Positions 17,553 to 26,176 of a stretch of DNA of 64,000 nt are shown piece after piece (the stretch's first letter is position 1; every line of letters begins with the position of its first letter). Below the pieces are notes generated by a model. That model did no database searches, was not told the DNA's origin, and was given only the letters and a program-made list of their open reading frames with translations. The position numbers and the translations under genes were made by a program. This DNA is from an uncultured beta proteobacterium (GTDB lineage: Bacteria; Pseudomonadota; Gammaproteobacteria; Burkholderiales; Burkholderiaceae_C). The stretch lies in the NCBI GenBank assembly GCA_903905735.1, contig CAIVHU010000128.1:1-64000 (forward strand), in the 5' to 3' direction.

Positions 17553-17687
17553 ACAGTCGGGCCGCCTGACAGAACCTGCAAACCAGCTTTACCCCAGATT
17601 CACAAAAGCTTTATTCAAGTTCAAGTCAGGGGTCAACAATACAGCCAAACAAGGGTAAACCCTGAGTCATTAACTGAAAGGACCACC

Positions 17688-18206
17688 ATGAACTTGAACG
17701 CACACCGCCCCTGGATCACCCCGCTGGTGATCGGTATCTTTGGACTGATGGCCATCACCGGCAGCCTGATGTTTTTCCACCTGGACACCGGGCTCAACCA
17801 GAGCGCCCACGAATGGCTGGGCTGGGCCCTGGTGGCCGGTGTGGTGCTGCACGTTGTCTTGAATGTGAAAGCCTTCAAGCGGCATTTAACCAACACCACC
17901 GGCCGCTGGGTGCTGGGCGCTTGCACCGCCGTGCTGGCATTGAGCTTTGTGCCGCTGGGGGGGGAAGTCGGTGGCAAACCCCCATTTGCCGCACCCGTGC
18001 AGGCGCTGGCGCGCGCACCGCTGACCAAGGTGGCTGACGTGGCGGGCCTAAGCGTGACTGAGGTGCGCGCCAGGTTGAGCGCCGCCGGTGTGGCCAATCA
18101 GAGCAATACCCAAAGCATTCAGGACCTGGTCGGATCGGACATGGGCAACCAGATGCGAACCCTGGGCAAGGTCTTCACCGCCAACGATGCCAGCACCACA
18201 CGGTGA
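17688..18206 (+). CDS. DUF4405 membrane protein
   Basis: A 172-residue protein starting at the ATG preceded by GAAAGGA. It has three hydrophobic helices: PLVIGIFGLMAITGSLMFF, WLGWALVAGVVLHVVLNVKAF, and WVLGACTAVLALSFV. The HEWLGW and VVLHVVLN histidines suggest a possible haem-binding four-helix arrangement of the DUF4405/cytochrome-like type. The C-terminal 80 residues are soluble with a LSVTEVRARLSAAGV helix. It sits 107 bases before fdxA, a plausible redox partner, but its function is unknown. Confidence 0.75.
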   Translation: MNLNAHRPWITPLVIGIFGLMAITGSLMFFHLDTGLNQSAHEWLGWALVAGVVLHVVLNVKAFKRHLTNTTGRWVLGACTAVLALSFVPLGGEVGGKPPFAAPVQALARAPLTKVADVAGLSVTEVRARLSAAGVANQSNTQSIQDLVGSDMGNQMRTLGKVFTANDASTTR

Positions 18207-18313
18207 CTTGACGCACGTCAACATGAACAGAAGGCTGTTCTTTTATGCTCGCGGCCTGCATCCCGCAAGCATCTAAAATCCCGACTTTTCAATCTAACCG
18301 TAGATCACTCACC

Positions 18314-18643
18314 ATGACCCATGTCGTCACCGAAGCCTGTATCAAATGCAAGTACACCGATTGCGTTGACGTTTGTCCCGTGGACTGCTTCCGCGAAGGC
18401 CCGAACTTTTTGACCATTGACCCTGATGAGTGCATTGACTGCGCCGTCTGCATCCCCGAATGCCCGGTGAACGCCATCTACGCTGAAGAGGATGTGCCCA
18501 AAAACCAGCGCCACATGACCAAGATCAACGCTGAACTGGCGTTGCTGCCCAGCTGGAAAACCATCACCAAGCGCAAGGCCCCGCTGCCCGAAGCGGAAGA
18601 GTGGAAGGACAAAACCGACAAGCTGTCGCAACTGCTACGCTGA
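18314..18643 (+). CDS. fdxA: 7Fe ferredoxin FdxA
   Basis: A 109-residue [3Fe-4S][4Fe-4S] ferredoxin of the FdxA type. Cluster cysteines: [18 protein letters not shown] and [17 protein letters not shown]. The family's C-terminal extension ([15 protein letters not shown]) is present. The ATG at 18314 fits the normal N-terminus [12 protein letters not shown]; in-frame upstream codons are not conserved sequence. It is followed after 23 bases by a ferredoxin-NADP reductase, so the two probably form an electron-transfer pair. Confidence 0.96.
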   Translation: MTHVVTEACIKCKYTDCVDVCPVDCFREGPNFLTIDPDECIDCAVCIPECPVNAIYAEEDVPKNQRHMTKINAELALLPSWKTITKRKAPLPEAEEWKDKTDKLSQLLR

Positions 18644-18666
18644 TCGACACCCACTGACAAACTGCC

Positions 18667-19719
18667 GTGATTGAAACCGACGCACTGGTCATCGGTGCCG
18701 GTCCGATAGGGCTGTTTGCCGTGTTTGAACTGGGTTTGCAAGGTATTGCTACCCACGTGGTCGATGCGTTGGATGACGCGGGTGGCCAGTGCATCGCGCT
18801 GTATCCCGACAAACCCATTTATGACATTCCAGCGGTGCCGGTGAGCACCGGGCGTGAGCTGGTGCACAAGCTGATGCAGCAGATTGCACCGTTCAAACCC
18901 ACGTTCCATCTGGGCCAGCAGGTCAGCGATGTAGAGCGGCAAGCTGACGGCCGCTGGCGCGTGACCACCACCCGGCAACAGCAACCTTGCCAGGCGTTTT
19001 TGACACGCACCGTGATCATTGCGGCAGGCGTTGGCGCGTTTGTGACGAAAGAACTCAAGGTGGATGGCTTGCCCGCGCTGCTGGGTCGGCAGGTTTTTTA
19101 CCGGTCTGCACCACCTGCGGTATGTGCCGACAAACAGGTCATCGTGCTGGGCGGCGACGGCGACGCGGTGGCCAACGCACTGGCGCTCGCCCGGACAGGC
19201 CCAGACCAAGCCCAAAGCGTGACCCTGGTGCACCGGCGTGATGTGCTGCAGGCCAGTTCAGATCAACTCACCGAACTGGCTGCGCTGCGCCAAACTGGAA
19301 AAATCCACTTTATCGCCGGACAAATCACTGCCGTTCAGACCACGGGCGAGTTGCTAACCAGCGTTGTCATCAGCACGCCGGAAGACCAAACCCTCAGCCT
19401 GGCCGCCGATGTGCTGTTGGTGTGCCTGGGCATCAGCCCCAAGCTCGGCCCGATCGCGCAATGGGGTCTGGCCATGGAACGTAAGCAGTTGTGCGTAAGC
19501 CTGGAAACCTTTGCCACCAACGAACCCGGCATTTTTGCGGTGGGTGACATCATCACCTACCCGGGCAAGAAAAAGCTCATCGTCAGCGGTTTCCATGAAG
19601 CCACGCTGGCCGCCTTTGCCGCTGCCGCGCTGATCCACCCTGAAGCTTCCAGCGTGCTGCAGTACACCACCAGCAGCGCGCTGCTGCAGCAGCGTCTGGG
19701 TGTTTTGCCGACATCCTGA
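18667..19719 (+). CDS. thioredoxin-reductase-like ferredoxin--NADP(+) reductase
   Basis: A 350-residue FAD/NAD(P) oxidoreductase with the FAD motif VIGAGPIGLFAVFELGLQG, the GGQCIALYP segment typical of TrxB-like ferredoxin-NADP reductases, the nucleotide motif VIVLGGDGDAVANALAL, and the late FAD motif GIFAVGDIITYPG. It lacks the CxxC redox pair of true thioredoxin reductases. It starts at GTG 18667 and is directly downstream of fdxA, which supports the FNR assignment. Confidence 0.88.
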   Translation: MIETDALVIGAGPIGLFAVFELGLQGIATHVVDALDDAGGQCIALYPDKPIYDIPAVPVSTGRELVHKLMQQIAPFKPTFHLGQQVSDVERQADGRWRVTTTRQQQPCQAFLTRTVIIAAGVGAFVTKELKVDGLPALLGRQVFYRSAPPAVCADKQVIVLGGDGDAVANALALARTGPDQAQSVTLVHRRDVLQASSDQLTELAALRQTGKIHFIAGQITAVQTTGELLTSVVISTPEDQTLSLAADVLLVCLGISPKLGPIAQWGLAMERKQLCVSLETFATNEPGIFAVGDIITYPGKKKLIVSGFHEATLAAFAAAALIHPEASSVLQYTTSSALLQQRLGVLPTS

Positions 19720-19756
19720 TTTAGAATCCGCAAGCGCTCTCAAAAAAGCGCACACG

Positions 19757-19846
19757 CTAGGGGTGTTGGCCCGCAATTCAAACTGCAGGCCGACTGAGAA
19801 AGTCCCTTTGAACCTGATTGAGGTAATCCTCGCGCAGGGAAGCCAG
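19757..19846 (+). promoter_or_regulatory. TPP riboswitch (THI element) upstream of cytX
   Basis: The conserved thi-box parts appear in order: AGGGGTG, the CTGAGA at 19793, CCCTTTGAACCTGATTGAGG, and CGCGCAGGGAAGC near 19831. A strong hairpin (ACGGGTgTTGCC at 19854 pairing with GGCAACgtcAACCCGT to 19890) follows and probably belongs to the expression platform. There is no U-run directly after it, so control may be translational. It governs cytX-thiO-thiS-thiG-thiE. Confidence 0.93.
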
Positions 19847-19934
19847 TCTGACCACGGGTGTTGCCGCCTTCTCTGGCAACGTCAACCCGTCAAGATGTAC
19901 GCTGACCTGCCAACTTTTTGCATGGAGCAAATCG

Positions 19935-21263
19935 ATGGCAAATACACACAGTGCTGATCACACAAGCACAGCCCCGGCGAATCCGCCGAATTCGGCCCTC
20001 TCACCGGTCTCCCACAGCGAACGCGTTTTCAGCTGGCACGACCACACCTCGTTGTGGTTCAGCATGGGCGTCGGGCTGTTGGTGATCCAGGTGGGTGCCT
20101 ATCTGGTGCCTGCGGTAGGCAGCCGTGATGCGGCGATTGCCATCGTGTTGGGCTCACTGATCGGGTCCGGTCTGCTGGCCTGGACGGCGCGGCTGGGTTG
20201 CGAGAGCGGCCTGTCCAGTGCCGGATTGATGCACGCCACCTTTGGCAGCAGCTTTGCCCGCTTGCCCGTGCTCTTGAACATGGCGCAACTGATTGGCTGG
20301 ACCACGTTTGAGCTGGTCATCATGCGCGACGGCACCGCCGCCATTGGCAAACAGTCATTCGGCCTGAGTCTGGACGGCATGGGCGGGATGATCGCCACGA
20401 CGCTGTTGTGGGGCGCGGTCCTGCTGCTGTTGCTGGCCGGCTCCATGACCCGGCTGGTACGCAAGCTGATCGCCCGCATCGGCCTGCCGCTGGTGGTGGC
20501 ATCGCTGGTGTGGCTGACCTGGCAATTTGGCAGTCTGATGCACACCCAGGGCCTGGCTGCTTTCTGGGCACGCCATGGGGACGGCAGCATGGGCATGCTG
20601 TCGGCCATGGATCTGGTGATCGCCATGCCGGTGTCGTGGTTGCCGCTGGTGGCCGACTATGCGCGCTACGGTAAAAAGGGTCGCAGCGCACTGAGCGGAA
20701 CCTGGCTGGGTTATGCGCTGGCCAATATCTGGTGTTATGCGCTGGGTGTGCTGGTCGTCAGCGTGGTGCCGGCTGGTTCTGACTTGGTGGGTGCCTTGCT
20801 GCTGGCGCAAGGCGGCTTGCTGGCTTTGAGCCTGATTCTGGTCGATGAAATCGACAATGCCTATGGCGATGTCTACTCCAGCGCGGTCTCTGGCCACAGC
20901 ATCCTGCCAACCTGGAGCGTTCGCAAATGGGGCCTGCTACTGGCAGTCCTGTGCATGGCCCTGGCCATGGTGCTGCCGATGCACAGTCTGGAGCCCTTCC
21001 TGTTGCTGCTGAGTTCGGTGTTTGTGCCACTGTATGGCGTGATTCTGGGGCGGTTGGCGGTGGGCTCGCCCGCCCTGAGCGTATCTGACAAAAAAGTGGA
21101 CTGGATGGCCGCTGGCCTATGGCTGCTGGGCATTGCTTGCTATCATTTCTTGACCAACTATGCGCCGCAATGGGGCTCTGCCCTGCCGACGCTGGCACTG
21201 ACCTTCACGCTGGCATGGCTAACTCGCCCGGCCGCCGCTGCCCTGCGCGAGGTGCGTGCATGA
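19935..21263 (+). CDS. cytX: putative hydroxymethylpyrimidine transporter CytX
   Basis: A 442-residue member of the cytosine/purine permease (NCS1, CodB-like) family with about twelve hydrophobic helices and the N-terminal signature FSWHDHTSLWFSMGVGLLVIQ. CytX permeases are recognised by their TPP-riboswitch and thi gene context and are thought to import the thiamin pyrimidine moiety HMP. Here the gene lies right behind a THI element and overlaps thiO (ATGA at 21260), which supports that reading. GGAG lies upstream of the ATG. Confidence 0.9.
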   Translation: MANTHSADHTSTAPANPPNSALSPVSHSERVFSWHDHTSLWFSMGVGLLVIQVGAYLVPAVGSRDAAIAIVLGSLIGSGLLAWTARLGCESGLSSAGLMHATFGSSFARLPVLLNMAQLIGWTTFELVIMRDGTAAIGKQSFGLSLDGMGGMIATTLLWGAVLLLLLAGSMTRLVRKLIARIGLPLVVASLVWLTWQFGSLMHTQGLAAFWARHGDGSMGMLSAMDLVIAMPVSWLPLVADYARYGKKGRSALSGTWLGYALANIWCYALGVLVVSVVPAGSDLVGALLLAQGGLLALSLILVDEIDNAYGDVYSSAVSGHSILPTWSVRKWGLLLAVLCMALAMVLPMHSLEPFLLLLSSVFVPLYGVILGRLAVGSPALSVSDKKVDWMAAGLWLLGIACYHFLTNYAPQWGSALPTLALTFTLAWLTRPAAAALREVRA

Positions 21264-22336
21264 ACATCGTCATTTTGGGTGCCGGCCTGATGGGTCGGCT
21301 GCTGGCGTGCTCGCTGGCGCGGGCCGGCCACACACTGAGCGTTTTTGAAGAGCGCGAAGCCGCTTCCCGTGGCGCTGCTGCTTTTGCCGCTGCCGCCATG
21401 CTGGCCCCGTTGGCGGAGTCGGCGATTGCCGAAGACGGGGTGGTGCGTCTGGGCCAACACGGCCTGGAGCGCTGGCCAGAGCTGATTGGCGCGCTCGATG
21501 CGCCCGTCTTTTTCCAGCGCGAAGGCACGCTGGTGGTCTGGCACCGCCAGGACGCACCAGATGCCCAGCGCTTCAGCCAGTTGCTGGCCGCCACCGGCCA
21601 GCGGCTACCCGACCTGCCCCGAGCACAGTCGCTGGACGCTGCCGCGCTGGACGCACTGGAACCCGGCATGGGCGCACGTTTTGCCCAGGGCCTGCTGCTA
21701 CCCGGTGAAGGCCAGTTGGACAACCACCAGCTGATGGACGCGCTGCTGGCGCAAATGCAGCGCCTGGGTGTGGCGCTGCACTGGAGCTGTCCGCGCAGCC
21801 CGGAGGATTTCAACCCCGGACAGACCGGTGAGCCCGACTGGCTGCTGGACTGCCGGGGCCTGGGCGCGCAGGCGCAATGGCCCGAGCTGCGCGGTGTGCG
21901 TGGCGAAATCGTCACACTGCATGCGCCCAACGTGACCTTGTCGCGCCCGACCCGGCTGATCCACCCGCGTTACCCGATCTACATCGCACCCAAGCTGGAG
22001 GGCTATTTTTTGGTCGGTGCCACCGAGATCGAATCCGACGACACGTCGCCCATGAGCCTGCGCTCGGCACTCGAATTGCTCAGCGCCGCCTACACCGTGG
22101 ACAGCGGGTTTGGCGAGGCGCGCATCATCGAGCTGGTAGCGCAATGCCGCCCGGCCCTGCCCGATAACCAGCCCGCCGTGCGCTGGCTGGGCGAGCGCAC
22201 ACTGCAAGTCAACGGGCTGTACCGCCACGGCTATTTGATCTCGCCCGCCATGCACGACATCGTGCTGGAACTGGTGAAGACCGGCACATCGCCGCTGGCT
22301 GACAAGCTGGGCCTGGCGCTGGAGGCTGCGCCATGA
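21260..22336 (+). CDS. thiO: glycine oxidase ThiO
   Basis: ThiO oxidises glycine to the dehydroglycine used in thiazole synthesis. The 358-residue FAD protein begins MNIVILGAGLMGRLLACSLA (dinucleotide-binding loop) and shows EEREAASRGAAAFAAAAMLAP, GQLDNHQLMDALLAQ, and the DAO-family late segment YPIYIAPKLEGYFLVGATEIES with GLYRHGYLISPAM. It is translationally coupled on both sides (ATGA overlaps with cytX and thiS). A DAO enzyme in place of ThiH indicates the aerobic route. Confidence 0.93.
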   Translation: MNIVILGAGLMGRLLACSLARAGHTLSVFEEREAASRGAAAFAAAAMLAPLAESAIAEDGVVRLGQHGLERWPELIGALDAPVFFQREGTLVVWHRQDAPDAQRFSQLLAATGQRLPDLPRAQSLDAAALDALEPGMGARFAQGLLLPGEGQLDNHQLMDALLAQMQRLGVALHWSCPRSPEDFNPGQTGEPDWLLDCRGLGAQAQWPELRGVRGEIVTLHAPNVTLSRPTRLIHPRYPIYIAPKLEGYFLVGATEIESDDTSPMSLRSALELLSAAYTVDSGFGEARIIELVAQCRPALPDNQPAVRWLGERTLQVNGLYRHGYLISPAMHDIVLELVKTGTSPLADKLGLALEAAP

Positions 22337-22530
22337 AGGTGCTGATCAACCAGACCCCTTGCGAACTGGCGGCAGATGCGACGTTGGCCCAGGCGGTGGC
22401 CGCCAGCCAGATCCCGCCGCCTTTTGCTGCTGCGCTGAACCGGCAGTTTGTGCCCAAAACGCAATATGCGCAGACCCCGCTGGCGGAGGGCGACCAGATC
22501 GAACTGATTGCGCCGTTGGTGGGTGGTTAG
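22333..22530 (+). CDS. thiS: sulfur carrier protein ThiS
   Basis: A 65-residue ubiquitin-like protein ending in the required Gly-Gly (IAPLVGG), which is adenylated and converted to thiocarboxylate to donate sulfur to the thiazole ring. The start overlaps the thiO stop. The N-terminus MKVLINQTPCELAADATLAQ follows the beta-grasp pattern. Confidence 0.95.
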   Translation: MKVLINQTPCELAADATLAQAVAASQIPPPFAAALNRQFVPKTQYAQTPLAEGDQIELIAPLVGG

Positions 22531-22610
22531 CCAGGCTGCCCTGGCGGGCCACCACCCGCCATCCCAACCGCTGATCCAGACAAGCCTGAATTTTCAACAC
22601 CTTCAAGACC

Positions 22611-23432
22611 ATGAACACGCCTCCCGTCTTCCCGCAAACCGCGCCTCTTGACCCGCTGGTCTTGTATGGTGAAACCTTCACCAGCCGTTTGCTGCTGGGC
22701 ACCTCACGCTATCCTTCTCCTAGCGTCTTGCAAGCGGCGGTGCAACTTGCCAAACCCGCCATGCTGACCGCCTCGCTACGCCGACAAAACCTGGTCAACC
22801 CTGAAACAAGCAACCGTTTCTGGCAGCTGCTGGACGACCTCAAGGTGCCAGTGCTGCCCAACACCGCCGGTTGCCACAGCGTGTCGGAGCTAATCACCAC
22901 CGCGCACATGGCGCGCGAGGTGTTTGCCACGGACTGGATCAAGTTGGAGCTGATCGGCGACGACTACACGCTGCAGCCCGACACGCTGAACATGGTTGAT
23001 GCCGCCCGCCAGCTGATCCACGACGGCTTCAAGGTGCTGCCCTACTGCACCGACGACCTGGTGCTGTGCCAGCGTCTGGTCGATGTCGGTTGCCAGGCGC
23101 TCATGCCCTGGGCCGCGCCGATCGGCACCGGCAAAGGCCCGATCAACCCTTACGCCATGAAAACCCTGCGCGCGCGCCTGAAGGTACCGATGATTGTGGA
23201 TGCGGGCCTGGGCCTGCCATCGCACGCGGCGCAGGTGATGGAATGGGGCTTTGACGGCGTGCTGCTCAACACCGCCGTGGCGCTGGCCAACGACCCGATC
23301 CGCATGGCCGGGGCCTTTGCCGCCGCCACCCAGGCCGGGCGCGATGCATTTCTGGCAGGCACCATGACCGAGAAAGACGCCGCTGAACCCAGCACGCCGG
23401 TGCTGGGCACACCGTTTTGGCACGAGGCATGA
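22611..23432 (+). CDS. thiG: thiazole synthase ThiG
   Basis: ThiG forms the thiazole phosphate from DXP, dehydroglycine and ThiS-thiocarboxylate. The 273-residue TIM barrel shows LLLGTSRYPSPSVLQ, PNTAGCHSVSE, DWIKLELIGD, PWAAPIGTGKGP, DAGLGLPSHAAQVMEWGFDGVLLNTA. The DXP Schiff-base lysine normally lies in the WIKLE strand and is present. The stop overlaps the thiE start (ATGA at 23429). Confidence 0.96.
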   Translation: MNTPPVFPQTAPLDPLVLYGETFTSRLLLGTSRYPSPSVLQAAVQLAKPAMLTASLRRQNLVNPETSNRFWQLLDDLKVPVLPNTAGCHSVSELITTAHMAREVFATDWIKLELIGDDYTLQPDTLNMVDAARQLIHDGFKVLPYCTDDLVLCQRLVDVGCQALMPWAAPIGTGKGPINPYAMKTLRARLKVPMIVDAGLGLPSHAAQVMEWGFDGVLLNTAVALANDPIRMAGAFAAATQAGRDAFLAGTMTEKDAAEPSTPVLGTPFWHEA

Positions 23433-24382
23433 GCACCCCGATCAACATGGCTCAAGCCATCGTCAGCGCCCATGCTGCGCTGGCACTTCAGGCCTTACCA
23501 AATAATATGTCTTTTATGGCTTCAGCCCATATATCCAAGGGGCTGGCAGCTATTAAAAATGATGCGGCCACAGGGGTTTTCCAAGCTGTCAAAGCAGCCT
23601 GCCTGGCGCTGGATTTCATTGAAACGGACACCGACTGCATCGCCCACGCCTGGCATGCGCAGACGCTGCGCACCGGTCAGTTTGACGCACAAACGTGGCC
23701 CACCGAGCCGTCAGACTTTGGCCTGCGCCCCGGGCCGGGCACCGATGCGTTTGCCCCCTGTCCGCGTCAACTTGGCCTCTACGCCGTATTGCCCGATGCC
23801 GCGTGGGTGGGCCGCATGGCGCGCGCCGGGGTGCCGACGGTGCAATTGCGCTTCAAGTCCGCTGGCCCCGAAGCGGTGGCGCGCGAAGTGAAGGCCGCTG
23901 TGCAGGCCGTTCAGGGCACCCCGGCGCTGCTGTTCATCAACGACCATTGGCAAGCCGCCATCGCCGCCGAAGCTTACGGCGTGCACTTGGGTCAGGAAGA
24001 CCTGCAAACCCTGCAAGCCACCGACCTGGCCGCCATCCGCGCAGCCGGTTTGCGCCTGGGCGTGAGCAGCCACGGTTATGCCGAGATGCTGCGCGCCGCC
24101 GCCGTGTTGCCCAGCTACATCGCGCTGGGGGCGGTGTTTGCCACCACGCTCAAACGCATGGCCACGCCGCCGCAGGGTGTGGCGCGACTCACGGTGTATG
24201 CCCAGCTGTTGCGCCATCTGCCAACGGTGGCGATTGGCGGGATTGATCTGACGAACCTGGACAGCGTGCTGGCGAGCGGCGTGGGCTCAGTGGGTGTGGT
24301 GCGGGCGCTGGTGGCTGCGGACAAGCCCGAGGACATGGCCCAGACATTGATTCAAAAAATGCCTATAGCCCTCGTCAAATAA
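23429..24382 (+). CDS. thiE: thiamin phosphate synthase-like protein, N-terminally extended and divergent
   Basis: A 317-residue protein whose last 205 residues are ThiE-like: VPTVQLRFKS, LFINDHWQAA, GVHLGQEDLQ, GAVFATTLKRMATPPQG, VAIGGIDLTNLDSVL. Two usual active-site residues differ: QLREK reads QLRFK and the NDR motif reads NDH. About 110 residues precede the barrel with no motif I recognise. A palindromic repeat lies inside this extension and another supplies the last codons and stop. A canonical ThiE is encoded at 25475, so this copy may be specialised or weak. It is coupled to thiG by ATGA. Confidence 0.8.
   Translation: MSTPINMAQAIVSAHAALALQALPNNMSFMASAHISKGLAAIKNDAATGVFQAVKAACLALDFIETDTDCIAHAWHAQTLRTGQFDAQTWPTEPSDFGLRPGPGTDAFAPCPRQLGLYAVLPDAAWVGRMARAGVPTVQLRFKSAGPEAVAREVKAAVQAVQGTPALLFINDHWQAAIAAEAYGVHLGQEDLQTLQATDLAAIRAAGLRLGVSSHGYAEMLRAAAVLPSYIALGAVFATTLKRMATPPQGVARLTVYAQLLRHLPTVAIGGIDLTNLDSVLASGVGSVGVVRALVAADKPEDMAQTLIQKMPIALVK
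23517..23559. repeat. AGCCC palindromic repeat inside thiE
   Basis: TTCAGCCCATAT...AAGGGGCTGGCAGCTATTAA is a degenerate copy of the dispersed palindrome, read in frame as part of the N-terminal extension (residues around MASAHISKGLAAIKND). Confidence 0.6.
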
Positions 24383-24412
24383 GCGCTAACAGCTATCTAA
24401 AATATAGCGCCC
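24364..24412. repeat. palindromic repeat at the thiE 3' end
   Basis: TATAGCCCTCGTCAAATAAG followed by CGCTAACAGCTATC is a degenerate copy that encodes the last thiE codons and the TAA, then fills the gap to the convergent thiD gene. Confidence 0.55.
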
Positions 24413-24431
24413 GGCAGGAATGCAGCAAGCA

Positions 24432-25277
24432 TCACCCAGCCTGGCGAATGAGGTGCATCGGCTTCGGCGCAAAGCTGTGGTTGAGCGGGCCGCTGCACTG
24501 CCCGGTTTTCACGCAGGCCCCAGCTTGCAGCGCACCGCGCACGTAGGCGCGGGCCTGCTGCACAGCATCTGGGAGCCGCAGCCCCAGCGCCAGGTGCGCG
24601 GCAATCGCGCTGGACAAGGTGCAGCCGGTGCCATGCGTGTTGGCGCTGTCGATGCGCGTGGCCTGCATCCACAGCGGTTCCGCATCGGCGGTCAGCAACA
24701 AATCCACCACTTCATCGCCGGGCAAATGGCCGCCTTTGAGCAACACGGCGCGCGCGCCCTGCGCGAGCAGCGTTTGCGCGGCCTGCAACATGTCCTGCAC
24801 CGTTTTTAAAGGCTGGCCGACCAGCAGAGCGGCTTCATCGAGATTGGGCGTGATGACCGCCGCGCGTGGAAACAGTTCGGTCACCAGCACGGTAATCGCT
24901 TCATCGGTGATGAGTTTGGCACCGCTGGTGGCCACCATCACCGGGTCAAACACCACATGAGGCAGACTGTGCCGCGCCACCGCCTGCGCCACCGTGCGCA
25001 CAATCTCGGGCGAGTGCAACATGCCGATCTTGACCGCGTCCACGCCAATGTCTTCCACCACTGCGTCGATCTGATCGCGCAGCATGTCGGGCGGCACACC
25101 GTGGATGGCGCGCACGCCGCAGGTGTTTTGCGCCGTGAGCGCGGTAATCGCCGTCATGCCGTAGCAGCCCAGTGCGGCAATTGTCTTCAAATCGGCCTGG
25201 ATGCCGGCACCGCCACCGCTGTCGGAACCAGCGATGGAGAGCACTCTGGAATAGTGGTGAGTCAGTTCAATAGTCAT
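24432..25277 (-). CDS. thiD: hydroxymethylpyrimidine / phosphomethylpyrimidine kinase
   Basis: ThiD phosphorylates HMP and HMP-P to HMP-PP. The 281-residue ribokinase-fold protein has SIAGSDSGGGAGIQADLKT, the substrate loop AITALTAQNT, VFDPVMVATSGA, TPNLDEAALL, VLLKGGH, and the anion-hole NTHGTGCTLSSAIAA. It is the last gene of the minus-strand thiM-thiE-thiD group and starts at the ATG giving MTIELTHHYSRV. It converges with the extended thiE. Confidence 0.96.
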   Translation of the reverse strand: MTIELTHHYSRVLSIAGSDSGGGAGIQADLKTIAALGCYGMTAITALTAQNTCGVRAIHGVPPDMLRDQIDAVVEDIGVDAVKIGMLHSPEIVRTVAQAVARHSLPHVVFDPVMVATSGAKLITDEAITVLVTELFPRAAVITPNLDEAALLVGQPLKTVQDMLQAAQTLLAQGARAVLLKGGHLPGDEVVDLLLTADAEPLWMQATRIDSANTHGTGCTLSSAIAAHLALGLRLPDAVQQARAYVRGALQAGACVKTGQCSGPLNHSFAPKPMHLIRQAG

Positions 25278-25474
25278 AGTGGTCAGCGCTTATTCTGTAA
25301 GGGCTGGAGGGCTAAAAAGCATATAAAAAACAACGAGTACGGGTCGTCTCGCAGAGTGCAACTTGGCCGTCATTGCGAACCCCGACGAGCTTGCACTGAA
25401 ACTTGATCCGGGGCAATTCATGCCCCCAATGGATCGGATGTCGGGTCGGTGACCGGGATGGCAGCCGGGTGCTT
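25278..25474. other. thiE-thiD spacer with repeat-like sequence
   Basis: This 197-base spacer has no gene that I can support. It contains a degenerate CAGCGCTTATTCTGTAAGGG palindrome copy (25284-25317) next to the thiD start, and a CGTCATTGCGAACCCCGACG segment near 25369 that resembles the GTCATTGCGA-type intergenic repeats seen in many bacteria. Confidence 0.45.
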
Positions 25475-26128
25475 TCACTTGAAAAGCGCCCAAAAAGACT
25501 GCGCCGCCGCTCGCGGGTCGTCTGCCGAACACAGCGCGCTAACCACTGCGAGCCCGTGCGCACCAGCGTCCAACACGTCCCTGGCGTTGTGCAGGTGAAT
25601 GCCGCCAATGGCCACCAGCGGCAGGTCGGTCATGGTCCGCACCTGGCGCAGGCCATCCAAGCCCCAGGGCGGCGCAGTGTCAGTTTTGGTGGGGGTGGCA
25701 AACACCGGGCTCACGCCCAGATAGGCCACCGGCAGACTGGCGGCGCGCTGCACATCAGCAGGGGTTTCCACCGACCAGCCAATGAAAACCTCGGGTGGCA
25801 GCACCGCGCGGGCCGTATCCACCGGCATGTCCGACTGGCCCAGATGCACGCCTTGCGCGCCACAAGCCAGCGCCACGTCAATGCGGTCGTTGATGACCAG
25901 CGGCACATCAAACGGCTTGAGCAACGCGCTCAAAGCGCAGGCCAGCGCCACAAAGTCACGCGTATTGGCCGACTTTTCACGCAGTTGCACGCAGGTCACG
26001 CCGCCCTGCACCGCTTGTTTCACCACATCGGTGAGGCTGCGGCCCAGCAACGAGGGCTGGTCCGTCACCAAGTAAACACGCAGCGCATCGACCAGGCGCG
26101 GGCCGCTCCAGGGAACTGAATTGCTCAT
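25475..26128 (-). CDS. thiE: thiamin phosphate synthase
   Basis: ThiE joins HMP-PP and thiazole phosphate to thiamin phosphate. The 217-residue barrel is canonical in length and motifs: YLVTDQPSLLGRS, VQLREKSANTRDF, LVINDRIDVALACGAQGVHLGQSDMP, GVSPVFATPTKTD, VAIGGIHLHNARDVL. All active-site residues that differ in the other ThiE-like protein (23429) are intact here. It lies 21 bases after thiM and 197 bases before thiD. Confidence 0.96.
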   Translation of the reverse strand: MSNSVPWSGPRLVDALRVYLVTDQPSLLGRSLTDVVKQAVQGGVTCVQLREKSANTRDFVALACALSALLKPFDVPLVINDRIDVALACGAQGVHLGQSDMPVDTARAVLPPEVFIGWSVETPADVQRAASLPVAYLGVSPVFATPTKTDTAPPWGLDGLRQVRTMTDLPLVAIGGIHLHNARDVLDAGAHGLAVVSALCSADDPRAAAQSFWALFK

Positions 26129-26132
26129 GATT

Positions 26133-26176
26133 CAATAGCTCTCTGCCCTTTACACACTTGGGCTAAGGTGCATTTT
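26133..26176. repeat. degenerate palindromic repeat at the thiM 3' end
   Basis: CAATAGCTCTCTGCCCTTTA followed by CACACTTGGGCTAAGGTGCATTTT: half-arms of the dispersed repeat, overlapping the thiM stop codon and the thiM-thiE spacer. Confidence 0.5.
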
